Positions 8,465 through 17,767 are shown, counted from the first letter of the stretch. The stretch: DNA of 59,258 nucleotides from JAVJSU01 sp040219275 (GCA_040219275.1 JAVJSU010000045.1:1-59258); one strand, 5' to 3'. The notes: a model not told the origin generated them from the sequence alone. Numbers and translations: made by a program.

Positions 8465-8727
8465 GATCATGCTGTTGCCACAACTGATTTACTGACCTAC
8501 TGACTTCCCGAAATACTTCAGCGATTTTCCAGTCGCTAGACGATTTTCAACGCAGACCAGCACGAACTCCTTCGCTTTTTGGCAAAAAAATAGGGCAGAT
8601 TTTCGCCTGCCCACGTTGATTATCTTCTGTAGGGGAGACCTGCCAGGTCGCCCTTGCTGTTAGGAAGCGTTTTACTAAAAACTAATCACTAATCACTAAC
8701 AACTAAAAACTAAAAACGTATCGCTAC
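8465..8727. repeat. Non-coding gap with short dispersed repeats
   Basis: It contains an inverted repeat 'gggagacctgccaggtcgccc' type (also in variant form near 25152-25180) and a degenerate taatcactaatcactaacaactaaaaactaaaaac run at 8680-8715, similar to 'ttagttgttagt' runs near 26250. No gene is seen. Confidence 0.5.
8584..8612 (-). terminator. Possible terminator for the metallophosphoesterase gene
   Basis: On the minus strand gggcag/ctgccc with an 8-nt loop is followed by tattttttt. It is 116 bp from the stop at 8728, with repeats in between. Confidence 0.45.
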
Positions 8728-9459
8728 CTACCAGCCGTGTTCGAGGCGTGCGATCAGGCGATCCGGCATATCATAGCGACGCATCCGGTTTTGCACATCC
8801 TGAATATCATATTCAACACGGCGATGCTCCCACACGTTATTGTCAAAATCCAGAATGGCATAGGCGGCACGCGGATCAGCGTCACGCGGTTGCCCGACAC
8901 TGCCCGGATTGATGATCTGGCGATGCCCGTTGAGAGTGCGCGGTTGATTATAGGTCGGTTTGATGGCTTCGGTTTCGCCGTTGTCGTTAATCATTTCGTA
9001 GATGACGGGCTGATGCGTATGCCCGACGAGACAATAGGGAGTCTCGAAATGCGGGAAGTTCAGCGCGGCGACCAGCGGCTCAAGGATATATTCCCAGATG
9101 GGTTCGCGCGGGCTGGCATGAACCAACGTATAATTCCCGATGACGAAGGTTGTCGGCAGGGCTTTCAACCATTCTGTGTTTTCCGGCGTGAGGGTTTCAC
9201 GCGTCCAATCCACGGCGCGACGTGCGTCAGGATTGAAGGTACGGATGTCCAGACGATCAAGCGCCGCCCAGTCATGATTCCCCGCAAGGCACAGATGGGG
9301 CAATTCTTTTAACTTGTCGACACATTCGTTGGGGTCCGGTCCATAACCCACAACATCACCCAAACACCAGACATAATCCCACTGTCCTTCTGCATGTTCG
9401 AGCACGGTTTTAAATGCCGTATAATTAGCGTGAATATCAGAGATAACAAGAATCCGCAT
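8728..9459 (-). CDS. Calcineurin-like metallophosphoesterase (YfcE/MJ0936-type)
   Basis: The protein has 243 residues. The complete metallophosphatase signature is present: D8-x-H10 (SDIHAN), GDVVGYGPDP at 34-43, GNHDW near 60, VHASP near 113, GHTHQP near 145, and NPGSVGQPRD near 183. These residues bind two metal ions. The family hydrolyses phosphodiesters or phosphomonoesters, and the physiological substrate is not predictable. It is a single-domain cytoplasmic protein. The lipoprotein gene at 9524 is divergent, so the 64-bp gap probably holds both promoters. Confidence 0.92.
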   Translation of the reverse strand: MRILVISDIHANYTAFKTVLEHAEGQWDYVWCLGDVVGYGPDPNECVDKLKELPHLCLAGNHDWAALDRLDIRTFNPDARRAVDWTRETLTPENTEWLKALPTTFVIGNYTLVHASPREPIWEYILEPLVAALNFPHFETPYCLVGHTHQPVIYEMINDNGETEAIKPTYNQPRTLNGHRQIINPGSVGQPRDADPRAAYAILDFDNNVWEHRRVEYDIQDVQNRMRRYDMPDRLIARLEHGW

Positions 9460-9523
9460 TGGGCGATACCCGTAAGTGTTTTAGATTAAACTTTGTGACG
9501 ATAATCTTATCATGGTTTAGAGT

Positions 9524-10084
9524 ATGACGCGACTGTTCCATTTACGAAATCGCTGTGAAAATTTTACCCTTATCTTGAGGCTTGTGCTAGTGATCGTCTT
9601 GATTGGGCTATCTGCTGGCTGTATGCTTACCTCTACCCCTGTACAACAGCAGGATAATCCTCCCGTAAGTGTGCCGGAAATCCCGCCGGACGGTTGGATT
9701 GATGCCAGCGAAATTTTATATGGCATTTGCTTTGAATCCGCGTTTGATGCCCGTGAGCAGGTGTTTATTTTTCGGGACGAGGGTGAACTGATTCGCTTTT
9801 TTGATCTCGCGGATAACAGCGGGTTATGCCGGCGACCTGTAGAACGGCAGATGTTTGAATTCAATAACGGAGGCATTCTAGCTGGATTGTGGAGTTATGG
9901 CTTCGGCTGTACGGCACGGCACGAAGTCACAGGATTTGTACGCGATGATGCCGCCCGAACGCTGACCATCACAGCAGAGTTCATCACCGGGGGGGACTGC
10001 CCGTATGAACTGCTCCGTCCGTTCTGGATGGGCTTATATGGTGTGGCGGATTACGAGATCATTTTGAATGTGACGGGAGAATAA
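9524..10084 (+). CDS. Lipoprotein of unknown function
   Basis: The protein has 186 residues. A long hydrophobic N-terminal helix ends in a lipobox (LSAGC, Cys about residue 33), so it is probably lipidated and surface-exposed. The mature part has several cysteines (YGICFES, GLCRRP, FGCTARH, GDCPYE), which could form two disulfides outside the cell. No domain family is recognised. It is transcribed divergently from the phosphoesterase gene. Confidence 0.8.
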   Translation: MTRLFHLRNRCENFTLILRLVLVIVLIGLSAGCMLTSTPVQQQDNPPVSVPEIPPDGWIDASEILYGICFESAFDAREQVFIFRDEGELIRFFDLADNSGLCRRPVERQMFEFNNGGILAGLWSYGFGCTARHEVTGFVRDDAARTLTITAEFITGGDCPYELLRPFWMGLYGVADYEIILNVTGE

Positions 10085-10229
10085 TGTGAGCAGTTGTCAT
10101 GCTCTTATTACAATTCCTAAATTTTTGTTACGTCTTGAGGGTTTAAAATTTTTTCCGTGATAGACTATAATCAAATATTGTATTAAGAGACGTTACGTTG
10201 GCAACGTGACGGTTGTTTGGAGCAATCCC

Positions 10230-10715
10230 ATGTCCGTTGGTGTAGAGGTCATCGAAATTCTCATTGTAGGTACCGCTTCTTCAGGGAAAACGACCCTGTT
10301 GGAAACCCTCTGCCGCACCGTGAATCAGGATGGGGATTGGAAGGCAGGCAGATTGCGCGTGGATGAAACCCTCGATGCCCGCTTTACCGAACCGCCCCAC
10401 GCCGCCTTTATGTGGTTACGTGACATCATCGAAGATACAGAAGCCTCCGCCTGTCTGGTGATGATTGATAGCACCCGTCCTGAATGTTTCGGCGAAACCG
10501 TCGGCATCCTACAAGCCCTACTGAATACTCAGCCCGATATGCCACTGATTCTTGTCGCTAATAAACAGGATCATCCCGGCGCGTGGAGTGCGAATGATAT
10601 TCGTCTCGGCTTACGCATCCCCGATTCTATTCCGGTTGTGCCGTGTGTGGCGACAGACCGTTCACAGGTCAAACGGGCAGTCATCACACTCTTCAACACC
10701 GTCTTCGCGGGATAG
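10230..10715 (+). CDS. Arf/CvnD-like small GTPase with degenerate G3 motif
   Basis: From the ATG at 10230 (ggag 11 nt upstream) the protein has 161 residues. G1 (GTASSGKTTLLE) and G4 (ANKQD) are intact. The segment VMIDSTRPECF and the closing VVPCVATDRSQVK match bacterial Arf-like/CvnD GTPases. In those relatives the G3 region reads like GTPGQERF. Here the aligned stretch reads TEPPHAAF before MWLRD, so the catalytic/switch II glycine and glutamine are absent. It probably binds nucleotide but hydrolyses slowly or not at all. A tataat hexamer lies at 10166-10171. Alternative start: 10206. Confidence 0.8.
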   Translation: MSVGVEVIEILIVGTASSGKTTLLETLCRTVNQDGDWKAGRLRVDETLDARFTEPPHAAFMWLRDIIEDTEASACLVMIDSTRPECFGETVGILQALLNTQPDMPLILVANKQDHPGAWSANDIRLGLRIPDSIPVVPCVATDRSQVKRAVITLFNTVFAG

Positions 10716-10767
10716 TAAATTACGTCGTATAATTAGCGTAATGATTCACAAGTGACGGAACTATCCC

Positions 10768-11010
10768 ATGCACACAACAGCACTGCGTACAGTTTTTGAT
10801 GTGATTACAGATTTTCTAGCATCTGACCCTACATCAGAAGCACTTATCGCCTATCATCTTCCTGATGATCTACAAAAACGCGTGGACGAACTGGTTGAAC
10901 GCAGTGGCGAGGGTCAACTCACCTTTGATGAACAACAGGAACTCTATGATTTTATGCGTGCAGATGAAATGATGGCGTTGCTCAAGGCAAAAACAAAGCT
11001 CAAACGATAA
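10768..11010 (+). CDS. Small conserved helical protein (about 80 aa)
   Basis: The protein has 80 residues. It resembles a family of about 70-80 aa common in filamentous Cyanobacteria and Chloroflexota, with a central LTFDEQQELYDFMRADEMM-like segment and a C-terminal basic ALLKAKTKLKR. In other genomes such genes often sit next to nuclease or toxin-like genes, but no partner is seen here. The protein is cytoplasmic and all-helical. Function unknown. Confidence 0.7.
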   Translation: MHTTALRTVFDVITDFLASDPTSEALIAYHLPDDLQKRVDELVERSGEGQLTFDEQQELYDFMRADEMMALLKAKTKLKR

Positions 11011-11033
11011 AATCCCCTCGAAAAAATCCAAAC

Positions 11034-11061
11034 AAAAAAAGCGACCTGCTGAACAGATCGC
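11034..11061 (-). terminator. Rho-independent terminator of the small GTPase gene
   Basis: On the minus strand gcgatctg/caggtcgc (one wobble) with a 5-nt loop is followed by seven Ts. It lies 29 bp past the stop at 11090. Confidence 0.8.
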
Positions 11062-11089
11062 CCTGAAAAAACTTGACTCGACTAGCGCC

Positions 11090-11791
11090 TTACCCTGCTT
11101 TGGGCTTCGGGCGGATCGCGTTGAAAAATTCCTTCATCGTATTCTTGATTCCCTTGCCGGTCATCAAGCTGCCCTGTGTAATTGCATAGCGATAATCGGC
11201 ACGTTCCGCCTGAGCACGTAAGCGTTTTTGCTCGTTGCGATAATGGCTCATGACATCGTCGAGTGATTTTTCCTCGCTCCACAAGTCCGATTTATTGACC
11301 ACGATGAAAAACGCCTTGAGATGTTTGGCGGCTTCCGGCTCATCGTCGATCATCTGCATGACGAAATTGAGCGCGTCCTTTTGCAGATGTGCGTCGGTAT
11401 GATCCATCACGAAAATAATCCCACGCGGTTGCGCCTCACGGAATAATTCGATCCAATCGGTTTCCCACATGGCATATTCACCGCCGACATCCCGCGCAGG
11501 CTTGAGCTTCATGTGTCCATCGCCGATTTTCGAGGTGAAATCCGGCACGGCAACGCCACCCGCCGCGGTTGGGTCGGGTTCAAATTCGCTGATGTCCTTC
11601 ATGTTGTGTTTTAGCCATTCGATGAGCGTGGTTTTACCGACCTGACGCGAGCCAAGCACGATAAACGGCAGACCGTCTATGCGGACATAGAAGAAGTCTT
11701 CCAGTAAACTTACGCCATCAGTGACTGCTTTAGAGACACCGGTGATTGAGCCGACAATCACGGTGATAAGAGTATCGAGTATGTTTGCCAT
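11090..11791 (-). CDS. Ras/Arf-like small GTPase with N-terminal helix
   Basis: The protein has 233 residues. G1 is GSRQVGKTTLIEW (about 48-60), G3 is DVGGEYAMW (about 102), G4 is VNKSDLW (about 165), and a G5-like TQGSL lies near 205. An N-terminal segment of about 35 residues (amphipathic, ITVIVGSITGVSKAV) could attach it to the membrane. All switch motifs are intact, in contrast to the GTPase at 10230. It follows the DUF4365 gene on the same strand after 85 bp. The regulated target is unknown. Confidence 0.85.
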   Translation of the reverse strand: MANILDTLITVIVGSITGVSKAVTDGVSLLEDFFYVRIDGLPFIVLGSRQVGKTTLIEWLKHNMKDISEFEPDPTAAGGVAVPDFTSKIGDGHMKLKPARDVGGEYAMWETDWIELFREAQPRGIIFVMDHTDAHLQKDALNFVMQMIDDEPEAAKHLKAFFIVVNKSDLWSEEKSLDDVMSHYRNEQKRLRAQAERADYRYAITQGSLMTGKGIKNTMKEFFNAIRPKPKAG

Positions 11792-11876
11792 TAAATCCGT
11801 TCCTTACTTTATGACTATTTTATCAGACTCTTTAAATCTATACGCGAAAAACGTCTTTAGGTTGCGGATGGGGGGA

Positions 11877-13511
11877 TTAATCTTCGGTTTCAGGTAACCA
11901 GTCGGGAAATTCAGTGAAGGACAATTTTGGATCAAATTCAAAAAAGATATAAAACCCTGTGTCTTTAGGTATATCCTCATCAATAAGTTTTCGTAGCTCA
12001 TCAATATAGAGCCATTTGGTAACATGAAGAACCTGATAAGCTATCCCTAAGTTGATCTCTTGACCGAATAGTGAAAATATTGCTTCTAGTCTGGTTTGGT
12101 CAACTATTAATAAATTTGATTCTGAGGGGTCGTCAGCATTATAGAATTGTTCAGCATAACTTAGGTCACCACGTAAACGACCATCAAAACTCGTTGCTTC
12201 AGTTTCTAACATTTCTGGTGGAAAAAAGTAGTTTTGGTAGGATTTCCCAAATTTAACAATATTTGCAATTTCAACTGCTTTTTGGTGGTCTTTGTCGTAA
12301 ATTTCATCAGGAATAGTGAATTTCACATCGAGTTTTTCTTCAATAGTGACTAGGGATTCTAGCAGTTCAATAAATTGATCATTTAACCAAGATATGTCGA
12401 ATTCATGATTTCTTGCATCAACTGTAACGGTTCCGTTTATTTCCAAATTAGTCAGTACAACGGAAATCGTATTTTTGAGATTCTTAAGTGTTAATAAATA
12501 GTCTAGTTTATCCTTGTTCGTTTCGATAATGGGATGCAAAGCAAAGTGCAAATTTGAGGGTAATTCATCTTCGCTTTCAAGTCCAAGTTCAAAATCTTTC
12601 CTATGTGTTGATCCCTTCAACAAACTGTACTTTGAACCACGTTGTACCAACTTCAGTTTTATATAATTAACTTCATATAGAGTTGCTCCCGAAGAATCGA
12701 GAAATTGAATCTTCAGTGGCATTTCAAATTCAGGTAATTCTGGGATTAGTTCGACAAACCAATTAACATCTGTACCTATAACTTCTGTAGTCCACTCCAA
12801 AAATTCTGGCGGTTTAAAAGTGTTTAACTGGATCCGTTTTCCAAACTCAATAGCTTCATTTAAATACTTTTGTTGACTAGAATCTAATAAAGGTTCAAAA
12901 TTGGATATAGGGTCAGAAATTGGAAACGCCTTTTTTGATAGAAAACTAATTTGGTCAAAAGTTTCATCATAAAAAAAGTCGAATCGAAAATTAGGATCAG
13001 CGTCTGAATGATAATCAGCCATATCCCGTAGCATTGTCTTTCGATGTTTTGATTGAACATACCTAAGTAATTCAGGAACTGTGTCCAAGGTTAACAAATT
13101 GGATTTGGGGATCTGAACATTAATTTTTTCCTGCTTATTGATTTTGCTTTTGTTTGCTTTGGCAAACCAATCTTTTAGCCAAATCCAGTAGCCAATTTTT
13201 TTATCTACATCAAAAGCATGGAGCAAAACCGCTTCACCTCGTCGTGTACACAAATATCTGATTGAATCAGTTTCAATGCTTACGCTGATATGTTTGTTTC
13301 GTACAGTAGCCTTTTTGTTTTGTACGATAAATTCGTAGCCTGTGACTTCATCATTCTGGTCGTCAACAACCTCGATAATTAAATCAATGCCATATTCTCT
13401 CCCGCTATCCATTTCACGAGATTGCTTGAAGTGCCAATGACGGGGAAATACTTTCTTTAAATAGTCGTTTGCAAGACCATCGTATGTATGGGTTTTGGGA
13501 GATTTGGGCAT
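11877..13511 (-). CDS. DUF4365 (PD-(D/E)XK nuclease-like) protein with long C-terminal region; AT-rich, likely acquired
   Basis: From the ATG at 13511 the protein has 544 residues. The first 130 residues fit DUF4365: GREYGIDLIIEV supplies the acidic residue and EFIVQNKKA the (E/Q)xK of a PD-(D/E)XK nuclease core. The remaining 400 residues are unassigned and rich in Asp, Glu, Lys and Asn. The gene is visibly more AT-rich and Lys/Asn-rich than its neighbours, which suggests horizontal transfer. A start at 13547 is unlikely because it coincides with a tataat hexamer (about 13546-13551). DUF4365 proteins occur in defence-like settings. A phage-defence role is only inferred. Confidence 0.75.
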   Translation of the reverse strand: MPKSPKTHTYDGLANDYLKKVFPRHWHFKQSREMDSGREYGIDLIIEVVDDQNDEVTGYEFIVQNKKATVRNKHISVSIETDSIRYLCTRRGEAVLLHAFDVDKKIGYWIWLKDWFAKANKSKINKQEKINVQIPKSNLLTLDTVPELLRYVQSKHRKTMLRDMADYHSDADPNFRFDFFYDETFDQISFLSKKAFPISDPISNFEPLLDSSQQKYLNEAIEFGKRIQLNTFKPPEFLEWTTEVIGTDVNWFVELIPELPEFEMPLKIQFLDSSGATLYEVNYIKLKLVQRGSKYSLLKGSTHRKDFELGLESEDELPSNLHFALHPIIETNKDKLDYLLTLKNLKNTISVVLTNLEINGTVTVDARNHEFDISWLNDQFIELLESLVTIEEKLDVKFTIPDEIYDKDHQKAVEIANIVKFGKSYQNYFFPPEMLETEATSFDGRLRGDLSYAEQFYNADDPSESNLLIVDQTRLEAIFSLFGQEINLGIAYQVLHVTKWLYIDELRKLIDEDIPKDTGFYIFFEFDPKLSFTEFPDWLPETED

Positions 13512-13631
13512 TATTGACCTACTAGCTAATACATTTGTTCTGCCCATTATATTAAAAAAAGCAAGATGTGGGAATATAACTCGTTAGTAGAATTGAAATA
13601 TAGAAGCGCCTCACGTTCATCACGACCACGC

Positions 13632-13662
13632 AAAAAAACAGGACACCGAAAAGGGTATCCTG
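13632..13662 (-). terminator. Rho-independent terminator downstream of the 13700-14464 gene
   Basis: On the minus strand caggatacc/ggtgtcctg (one wobble) with a short loop is followed by seven Ts. It separates this gene from the AT-rich DUF4365 gene. Confidence 0.8.
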
Positions 13663-13699
13663 CTGAAAGTCTTTTTTAGCGCCGTGAGAAGCTAACGGT

Positions 13700-14464
13700 C
13701 TAGCGAGTCTTGGCGAGGGTTCTTTTATAAAATTCCTGAAAGTTATTGTTGCTCGTCCATGCGACGAATTCATACATGGCGTAGAGTTCGCTGATACGCT
13801 GGAAAACTTCGTTCACAAAATTATCCGGTGTGAGGCTGTCATCTTCAACGGTGAACCATGCACCGATGCGTAACCAGTCACGTCCGGCGGCGAAAGTTTC
13901 TAGCCATTGGTTCATGATGCGGGCGGGGGGCATGTTGCCGGTGGACAGGTGCATATCTTCGAGATGTGCGCCACTCCAGAAGCCCATAGAATAATCATGT
14001 TTCATGCCACGCAGGAGCTTGTAGAAATTCTCACGTTGGGTTTCAACGCTGAGTTTACCCGCGAAATTTTGCTGATCCTGACGGGCTTGCGGGGACACAA
14101 CAAATTCCACAGCAAACGCGTTTTCAGTGAGGCGAATTTCGATCACCGGATGGCAATGGGTTTCAATCGGGCGGTTTTCGCGTCCCATAATCGCTTCGAT
14201 GATCTCGGCTTGATTATGCGAGCGTGTGTAGGTGAGGGTCATCAGTTCTGTTGGGAAAGGTGAGGCGCATGATGAAAACGTGATTTCGCCCTTTTTTTCA
14301 AGATTAGCATGAAGGTCAATGCCGTGCTTACGCAGTTTCGGATACAGTGCTTGATGTAAATCTTCAAAACGACGGTACAAACGTTGCAATGCGACATCGG
14401 CATCCTGCATGTTCGCTTTTGCTTCGAGCAGAGCGGTATGATCTTGCTGTGTGAAATAAGTCAT
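13700..14464 (-). CDS. Unknown soluble protein
   Basis: The protein has 254 residues. A helical N-terminal stretch (residues 10-50, rich in Ala, Leu, Arg) may be coiled-coil. It is followed by a mixed alpha/beta region with conserved-looking blocks such as THCHPVIEIRL and YSMGFWSGAHLEDMHL. The protein has no signal peptide or membrane helix. I cannot assign a family. It is a single-gene unit with its own terminator. Confidence 0.75.
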   Translation of the reverse strand: MTYFTQQDHTALLEAKANMQDADVALQRLYRRFEDLHQALYPKLRKHGIDLHANLEKKGEITFSSCASPFPTELMTLTYTRSHNQAEIIEAIMGRENRPIETHCHPVIEIRLTENAFAVEFVVSPQARQDQQNFAGKLSVETQRENFYKLLRGMKHDYSMGFWSGAHLEDMHLSTGNMPPARIMNQWLETFAAGRDWLRIGAWFTVEDDSLTPDNFVNEVFQRISELYAMYEFVAWTSNNNFQEFYKRTLAKTR

Positions 14465-15027
14465 GATGCTATCCCCGTATGAACTTTCTATCTCCTAAAA
14501 TTATTTTAGCCTATTCTTATGTTTATGACAAGTCTTTTTTTGTGTTGAGGCAATATTGGGTTGTCTTTGTGCCGGAAATTTTACTTTCCGCCGGAGGTTT
14601 ACCCCCGTTTCACATAATGAACTAGCTACAACAATCTCATTCTAGCACATAAATTAAACAACATTACGCTATTTCATTGAGATTTTATAAATTAATTGTG
14701 AATTATTTTTCACTCCGCTCTATGCTTCTATTAACAAGGCTAGAACAGGGGCAAATTCGTAATATATTGTTTAATTCACGCGAAGAATTCGTAATAATGA
14801 ATGACATGAACCGATTAAAAATAGCGCAGATTTTACAGCAATAGACTTGAGATAGGGTTGGTGCGGAGAAATGAAGACTGTAATTTCGGGCTGATTTTGC
14901 GGAAATTTGATTGAGAGTCGTGCGATTGGATTATCGAAAGTGCAGAGCGTAGGCATTGTTTTGTGAAATTATAAACTTTATTGAGAAACTCGCCCGACAA
15001 AAAATTCATTTTTAGCCGTTGATGCGT
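14465..15027. other. 563-bp gap, no gene seen
   Basis: AT-rich non-coding stretch. It contains an imperfect palindrome ccggaaattttactttccgcc at 14572-14592. A 61-codon minus-strand ORF at 14771-14956 has no ribosome site or coding character and is not called. No tRNA-like or riboswitch-like structure was recognised. Confidence 0.5.
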
Positions 15028-15642
15028 TTAAGAGTCTGCGGAAAACAAAAATCCGAACGCGCTCAACATCGGTTTGACCATCTCAAGGGGTAAGCCGACC
15101 ACGTTATTGTAATCGCCGTCAATGCACTCAACCGGAGCAAAGGCTTCGTTCTGGATGGCGTAACTGCCCGCTTTATCAAATGGATCACCGCTGGCAATAT
15201 AGGCATCCATTTCAGCATCGCTATAGTCGCGCATTGTGACGGTGGTTACGGCGCGTTGGGTGAGCTGTTTGGGATCATCACCGCCACGATAGAGCGTCAC
15301 CGCCGTGCACACCAGATGCGCCCGCCCGCGCAACCGCTTGAGCATCGTCCGCGCCTCGTCTGCATCGGCGGGTTTACCGAGAATCTCGCCCTGTTCATCC
15401 ACACCATTGGCTTCCGCACCGAGCACAACAATCGTATCCGCCGCCAGAATCGGCAGGGAGTCCCCTGTTTTCAAGGCGACGGCGTGCGCTTTTTCTATGC
15501 TCAGGCGTTCCACATAATCAAACGGAGCTTCGTTAGTGTGTTGCGTCTCGTCGATGTCAGATTTTATCACCTCAAACGGGATCCCCAGAGTAGAGATTAA
15601 CTCCCGTCTGCGCGGTGAGCCAGAAGCCAGAATTAAACGCAT
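15028..15642 (-). CDS. maf: Maf-like nucleoside triphosphate pyrophosphatase
   Basis: The protein has 204 residues, the normal family length. Motifs in order are LASGSPRRREL (4-14), SDIDET (28-33), ADTIVVLG (68-75), LGKPADADEA (about 88-97), TTVTMRDYSD (near 132) and DPFDKAGSYAIQ (near 152). Maf/YhdE enzymes hydrolyse non-canonical or dTTP/UTP nucleotides to monophosphates with a divalent metal, as housecleaning and septum-linked factors. Which substrate class applies cannot be decided by eye. It is a single gene. Confidence 0.92.
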   Translation of the reverse strand: MRLILASGSPRRRELISTLGIPFEVIKSDIDETQHTNEAPFDYVERLSIEKAHAVALKTGDSLPILAADTIVVLGAEANGVDEQGEILGKPADADEARTMLKRLRGRAHLVCTAVTLYRGGDDPKQLTQRAVTTVTMRDYSDAEMDAYIASGDPFDKAGSYAIQNEAFAPVECIDGDYNNVVGLPLEMVKPMLSAFGFLFSADS

Positions 15643-15747
15643 CGTTCGTCCTTTGGTAAGTTTCAGCGTATGTTATCAAAAAGAAAAAAGCGTATCACAA
15701 AGCCACAAAGAGACAAAGACGCAAAGGAGAAATTTTTAATTTTGCCT

Positions 15748-15786
15748 AAAAAAATGGACGCTCTATCATAAGAAACCGAGCGCCCA
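15748..15786 (-). terminator. Rho-independent terminator of the LysM-M23 gene
   Basis: On the minus strand tgggcgctc/gagcgtcca (one wobble) is followed by seven Ts. It lies 34 bp past the stop at 15820. Confidence 0.75.
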
Positions 15787-15819
15787 TTGTGTGTAGATTG
15801 AAGTTATGCCGGAAGCGGA

Positions 15820-17133
15820 CTAAAAGCCGATGGTCGCCGCCGGATTTTGTGGTATGTCGTTGAAGCGAATCTCAAAGTGCAGATGCGGACCGGATGATCT
15901 GCCAGAATTACCCGATGCGGCGATGATCTGTCCGGGAGAGACATCCTGCCCACAGCCCACATAGAAGTTGTTTTCAAGATGCCCGTAGAGCGTGGTATAA
16001 GGTCCGTGTGCCAGCACAACTGTATAACCGTAGCCGTAGGAGTTCCATCCAGCGAAAATCACGCGTCCTCCATTGGCGGCGGCAACGCCTGTGCCAACCG
16101 GTAAGGAAATATCAATGCCGGTATGATAGCCAGAGTAGCCTTGCGTGATCGTGCCTCTCGCCGGAACTGCCCAAAACGCCCCACCGCCCGGATTGGCGAC
16201 TGAACCACAACTGCCGGGTTCTCCCGGTGCAAAGGTAATGAAATTGCCCTGAGAGCCGCCCGCGCCACCGCCTTCTTCGCGGATAACGGTTGGATTCCAC
16301 GAGATTTGCTCTGCCTCGCCACCGGGGATGAAGATGGGCGTGCCACTCGGCGGGATGCTATCAATGGATAAACCTGCCAGAGACTCCGCATTATACGGCG
16401 AATCCAGCACAATAAAGGGATCGTCAATTTTATAGAGCGCGGCATAATCTGCGACGCTCCGTGTGCCACCGATGGCATCTACCAGCACCCCATCCACAGG
16501 CGGAATATTCACAATATCGCCGGGGAACAATGCCTGCACAATGCGCCGCGGGTTTGACCATGCGATGGTATTCGGTTGTAAACCGTAGCGTTCCGCGATG
16601 CTATTGATGGTATCGCCACGCACCACTTCATAAGTGATGATTTCGTTGCGGGGACGATCCGGGATGATGGTAAACGGGTTCAAGGGTTGGCGCTCCACCT
16701 GTGCATAATCGCTGGAGGCGCTTCTCAGGTCAAGGACAGGTTGCGCGAGAATGTTTTGCGCCGTTTCGGGGTCAAGCGTTGGTAAGATGACCGCCTGTGT
16801 ATTGACCGTTTCGGCAGGAGGCGTGTCGTCTTCCGGCGTGATAGTCGGCAGAGTTTCCGGTGTATTGGTCGCCACCTGTGCGATTTCCTGTTCTTGCGTT
16901 GGCGCGACGGGTGTTGGGTCGCCGGATGAGCCGTCTGCGGTCAGCAACACTAGCACGGTTGCGATGGTCAGCCCGAACGCGCCGAGCAAACTCACCAGCC
17001 CGAATGCACGTCGCCACATCGGTACTTCACGCACGATGTTGCCTTGCTCATCAAAGCTGACTAACGGGACGGTCTGCGTGGGGTGGGTATCGTCTAAAGG
17101 GTGAATGGGTGGTTCTTGAAATTGGTTTGTCAT
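15820..17133 (-). CDS. Membrane-anchored LysM-M23 peptidoglycan endopeptidase
   Basis: The protein has 437 residues. A cytoplasmic head of about 45 residues is followed by one transmembrane helix (about 46-68) and a Pro/Thr-rich linker. A LysM domain (YEVVRGDTINSIAERYG, about 170-215) and a C-terminal M23 zinc peptidase follow. The metal ligands are visible as HTGID (H and D) and HLHFE. This is the LytM/lysostaphin type, with LysM binding glycan and M23 cutting peptide cross-links. There is no sign of inactivation. It is likely involved in wall growth or division on the outer face of the membrane. Confidence 0.92.
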   Translation of the reverse strand: MTNQFQEPPIHPLDDTHPTQTVPLVSFDEQGNIVREVPMWRRAFGLVSLLGAFGLTIATVLVLLTADGSSGDPTPVAPTQEQEIAQVATNTPETLPTITPEDDTPPAETVNTQAVILPTLDPETAQNILAQPVLDLRSASSDYAQVERQPLNPFTIIPDRPRNEIITYEVVRGDTINSIAERYGLQPNTIAWSNPRRIVQALFPGDIVNIPPVDGVLVDAIGGTRSVADYAALYKIDDPFIVLDSPYNAESLAGLSIDSIPPSGTPIFIPGGEAEQISWNPTVIREEGGGAGGSQGNFITFAPGEPGSCGSVANPGGGAFWAVPARGTITQGYSGYHTGIDISLPVGTGVAAANGGRVIFAGWNSYGYGYTVVLAHGPYTTLYGHLENNFYVGCGQDVSPGQIIAASGNSGRSSGPHLHFEIRFNDIPQNPAATIGF

Positions 17134-17329
17134 ACGTTATTAACCGCTATTCTCAACATATCGTCTGAGAATGCTACGCCTTTCTGACCAGATTAACAAG
17201 GGAACGTCGGGTAAACGTCCGGTTATTTTGTCCTGCAACGGAGCACTTACGCGCCAATAATCGCCGTAAAGATGACTTTGCGTTTTGCGGTGCAAGTGTT
17301 ACATGGAATAGGGTTGGTTGTACAGCCGA

Positions 17330-17767
17330 TTAACTGCTGATACGGACGCGAATAGCGGGGGTTTTTTCAACAAGGTCTTTGATCTCTACCGCAAAAACAC
17401 GCGGGATGATCGGCTTGGTCATGTAACCACTGAAGCCTGCTTCCAGCACGCGCTCCCTATCTCCGCGCAAGGCATGGGCGGTGAGGGCGATGACGGGAAT
17501 CTCGGCTAGTTTTTCGTCTGCACGGACAGATTTCAGAAAATCCCAGCCATCCATCACGGGCATCGAAATATCACAAACGATAAACGCGGGGGTATGGTTT
17601 TCCAATACGTCTAAGGCACGCTTACCATTGACGGCTGTTAATGTCCGTCCATTCCGCATTTCCAGAAGTGTCCGCACAATATCGAGGCTAGAAGGATCAT
17701 CGTCAACAATGAGAATTAAACTATTGTTGAAGAGGTTTGCGTTGTAGTCCTGACGAAGATAGCTCAT
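17330..17767 (-). CDS. Single-domain response regulator
   Basis: The protein has 145 residues. The receiver domain has all key residues: acidic pair in VDDDPSS, phospho-acceptor Asp in CDISMPVMDG (about 65), Thr in ALTAHA (about 94) and Lys in MTKPI (about 116). There is no output domain, so it acts by protein contact or as a phosphate shuttle (CheY/DivK-like). No histidine kinase lies in the window. An N-terminal extension of about 15 residues precedes the first strand. Confidence 0.9.
   Translation of the reverse strand: MSYLRQDYNANLFNNSLILIVDDDPSSLDIVRTLLEMRNGRTLTAVNGKRALDVLENHTPAFIVCDISMPVMDGWDFLKSVRADEKLAEIPVIALTAHALRGDRERVLEAGFSGYMTKPIIPRVFAVEIKDLVEKTPAIRVRISS

Noticed and set aside
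14771..14956. 61-codon minus-strand ORF in the 14.5-15.0 kb gap
   Set aside because: It has no ribosome site or recognisable sequence character.
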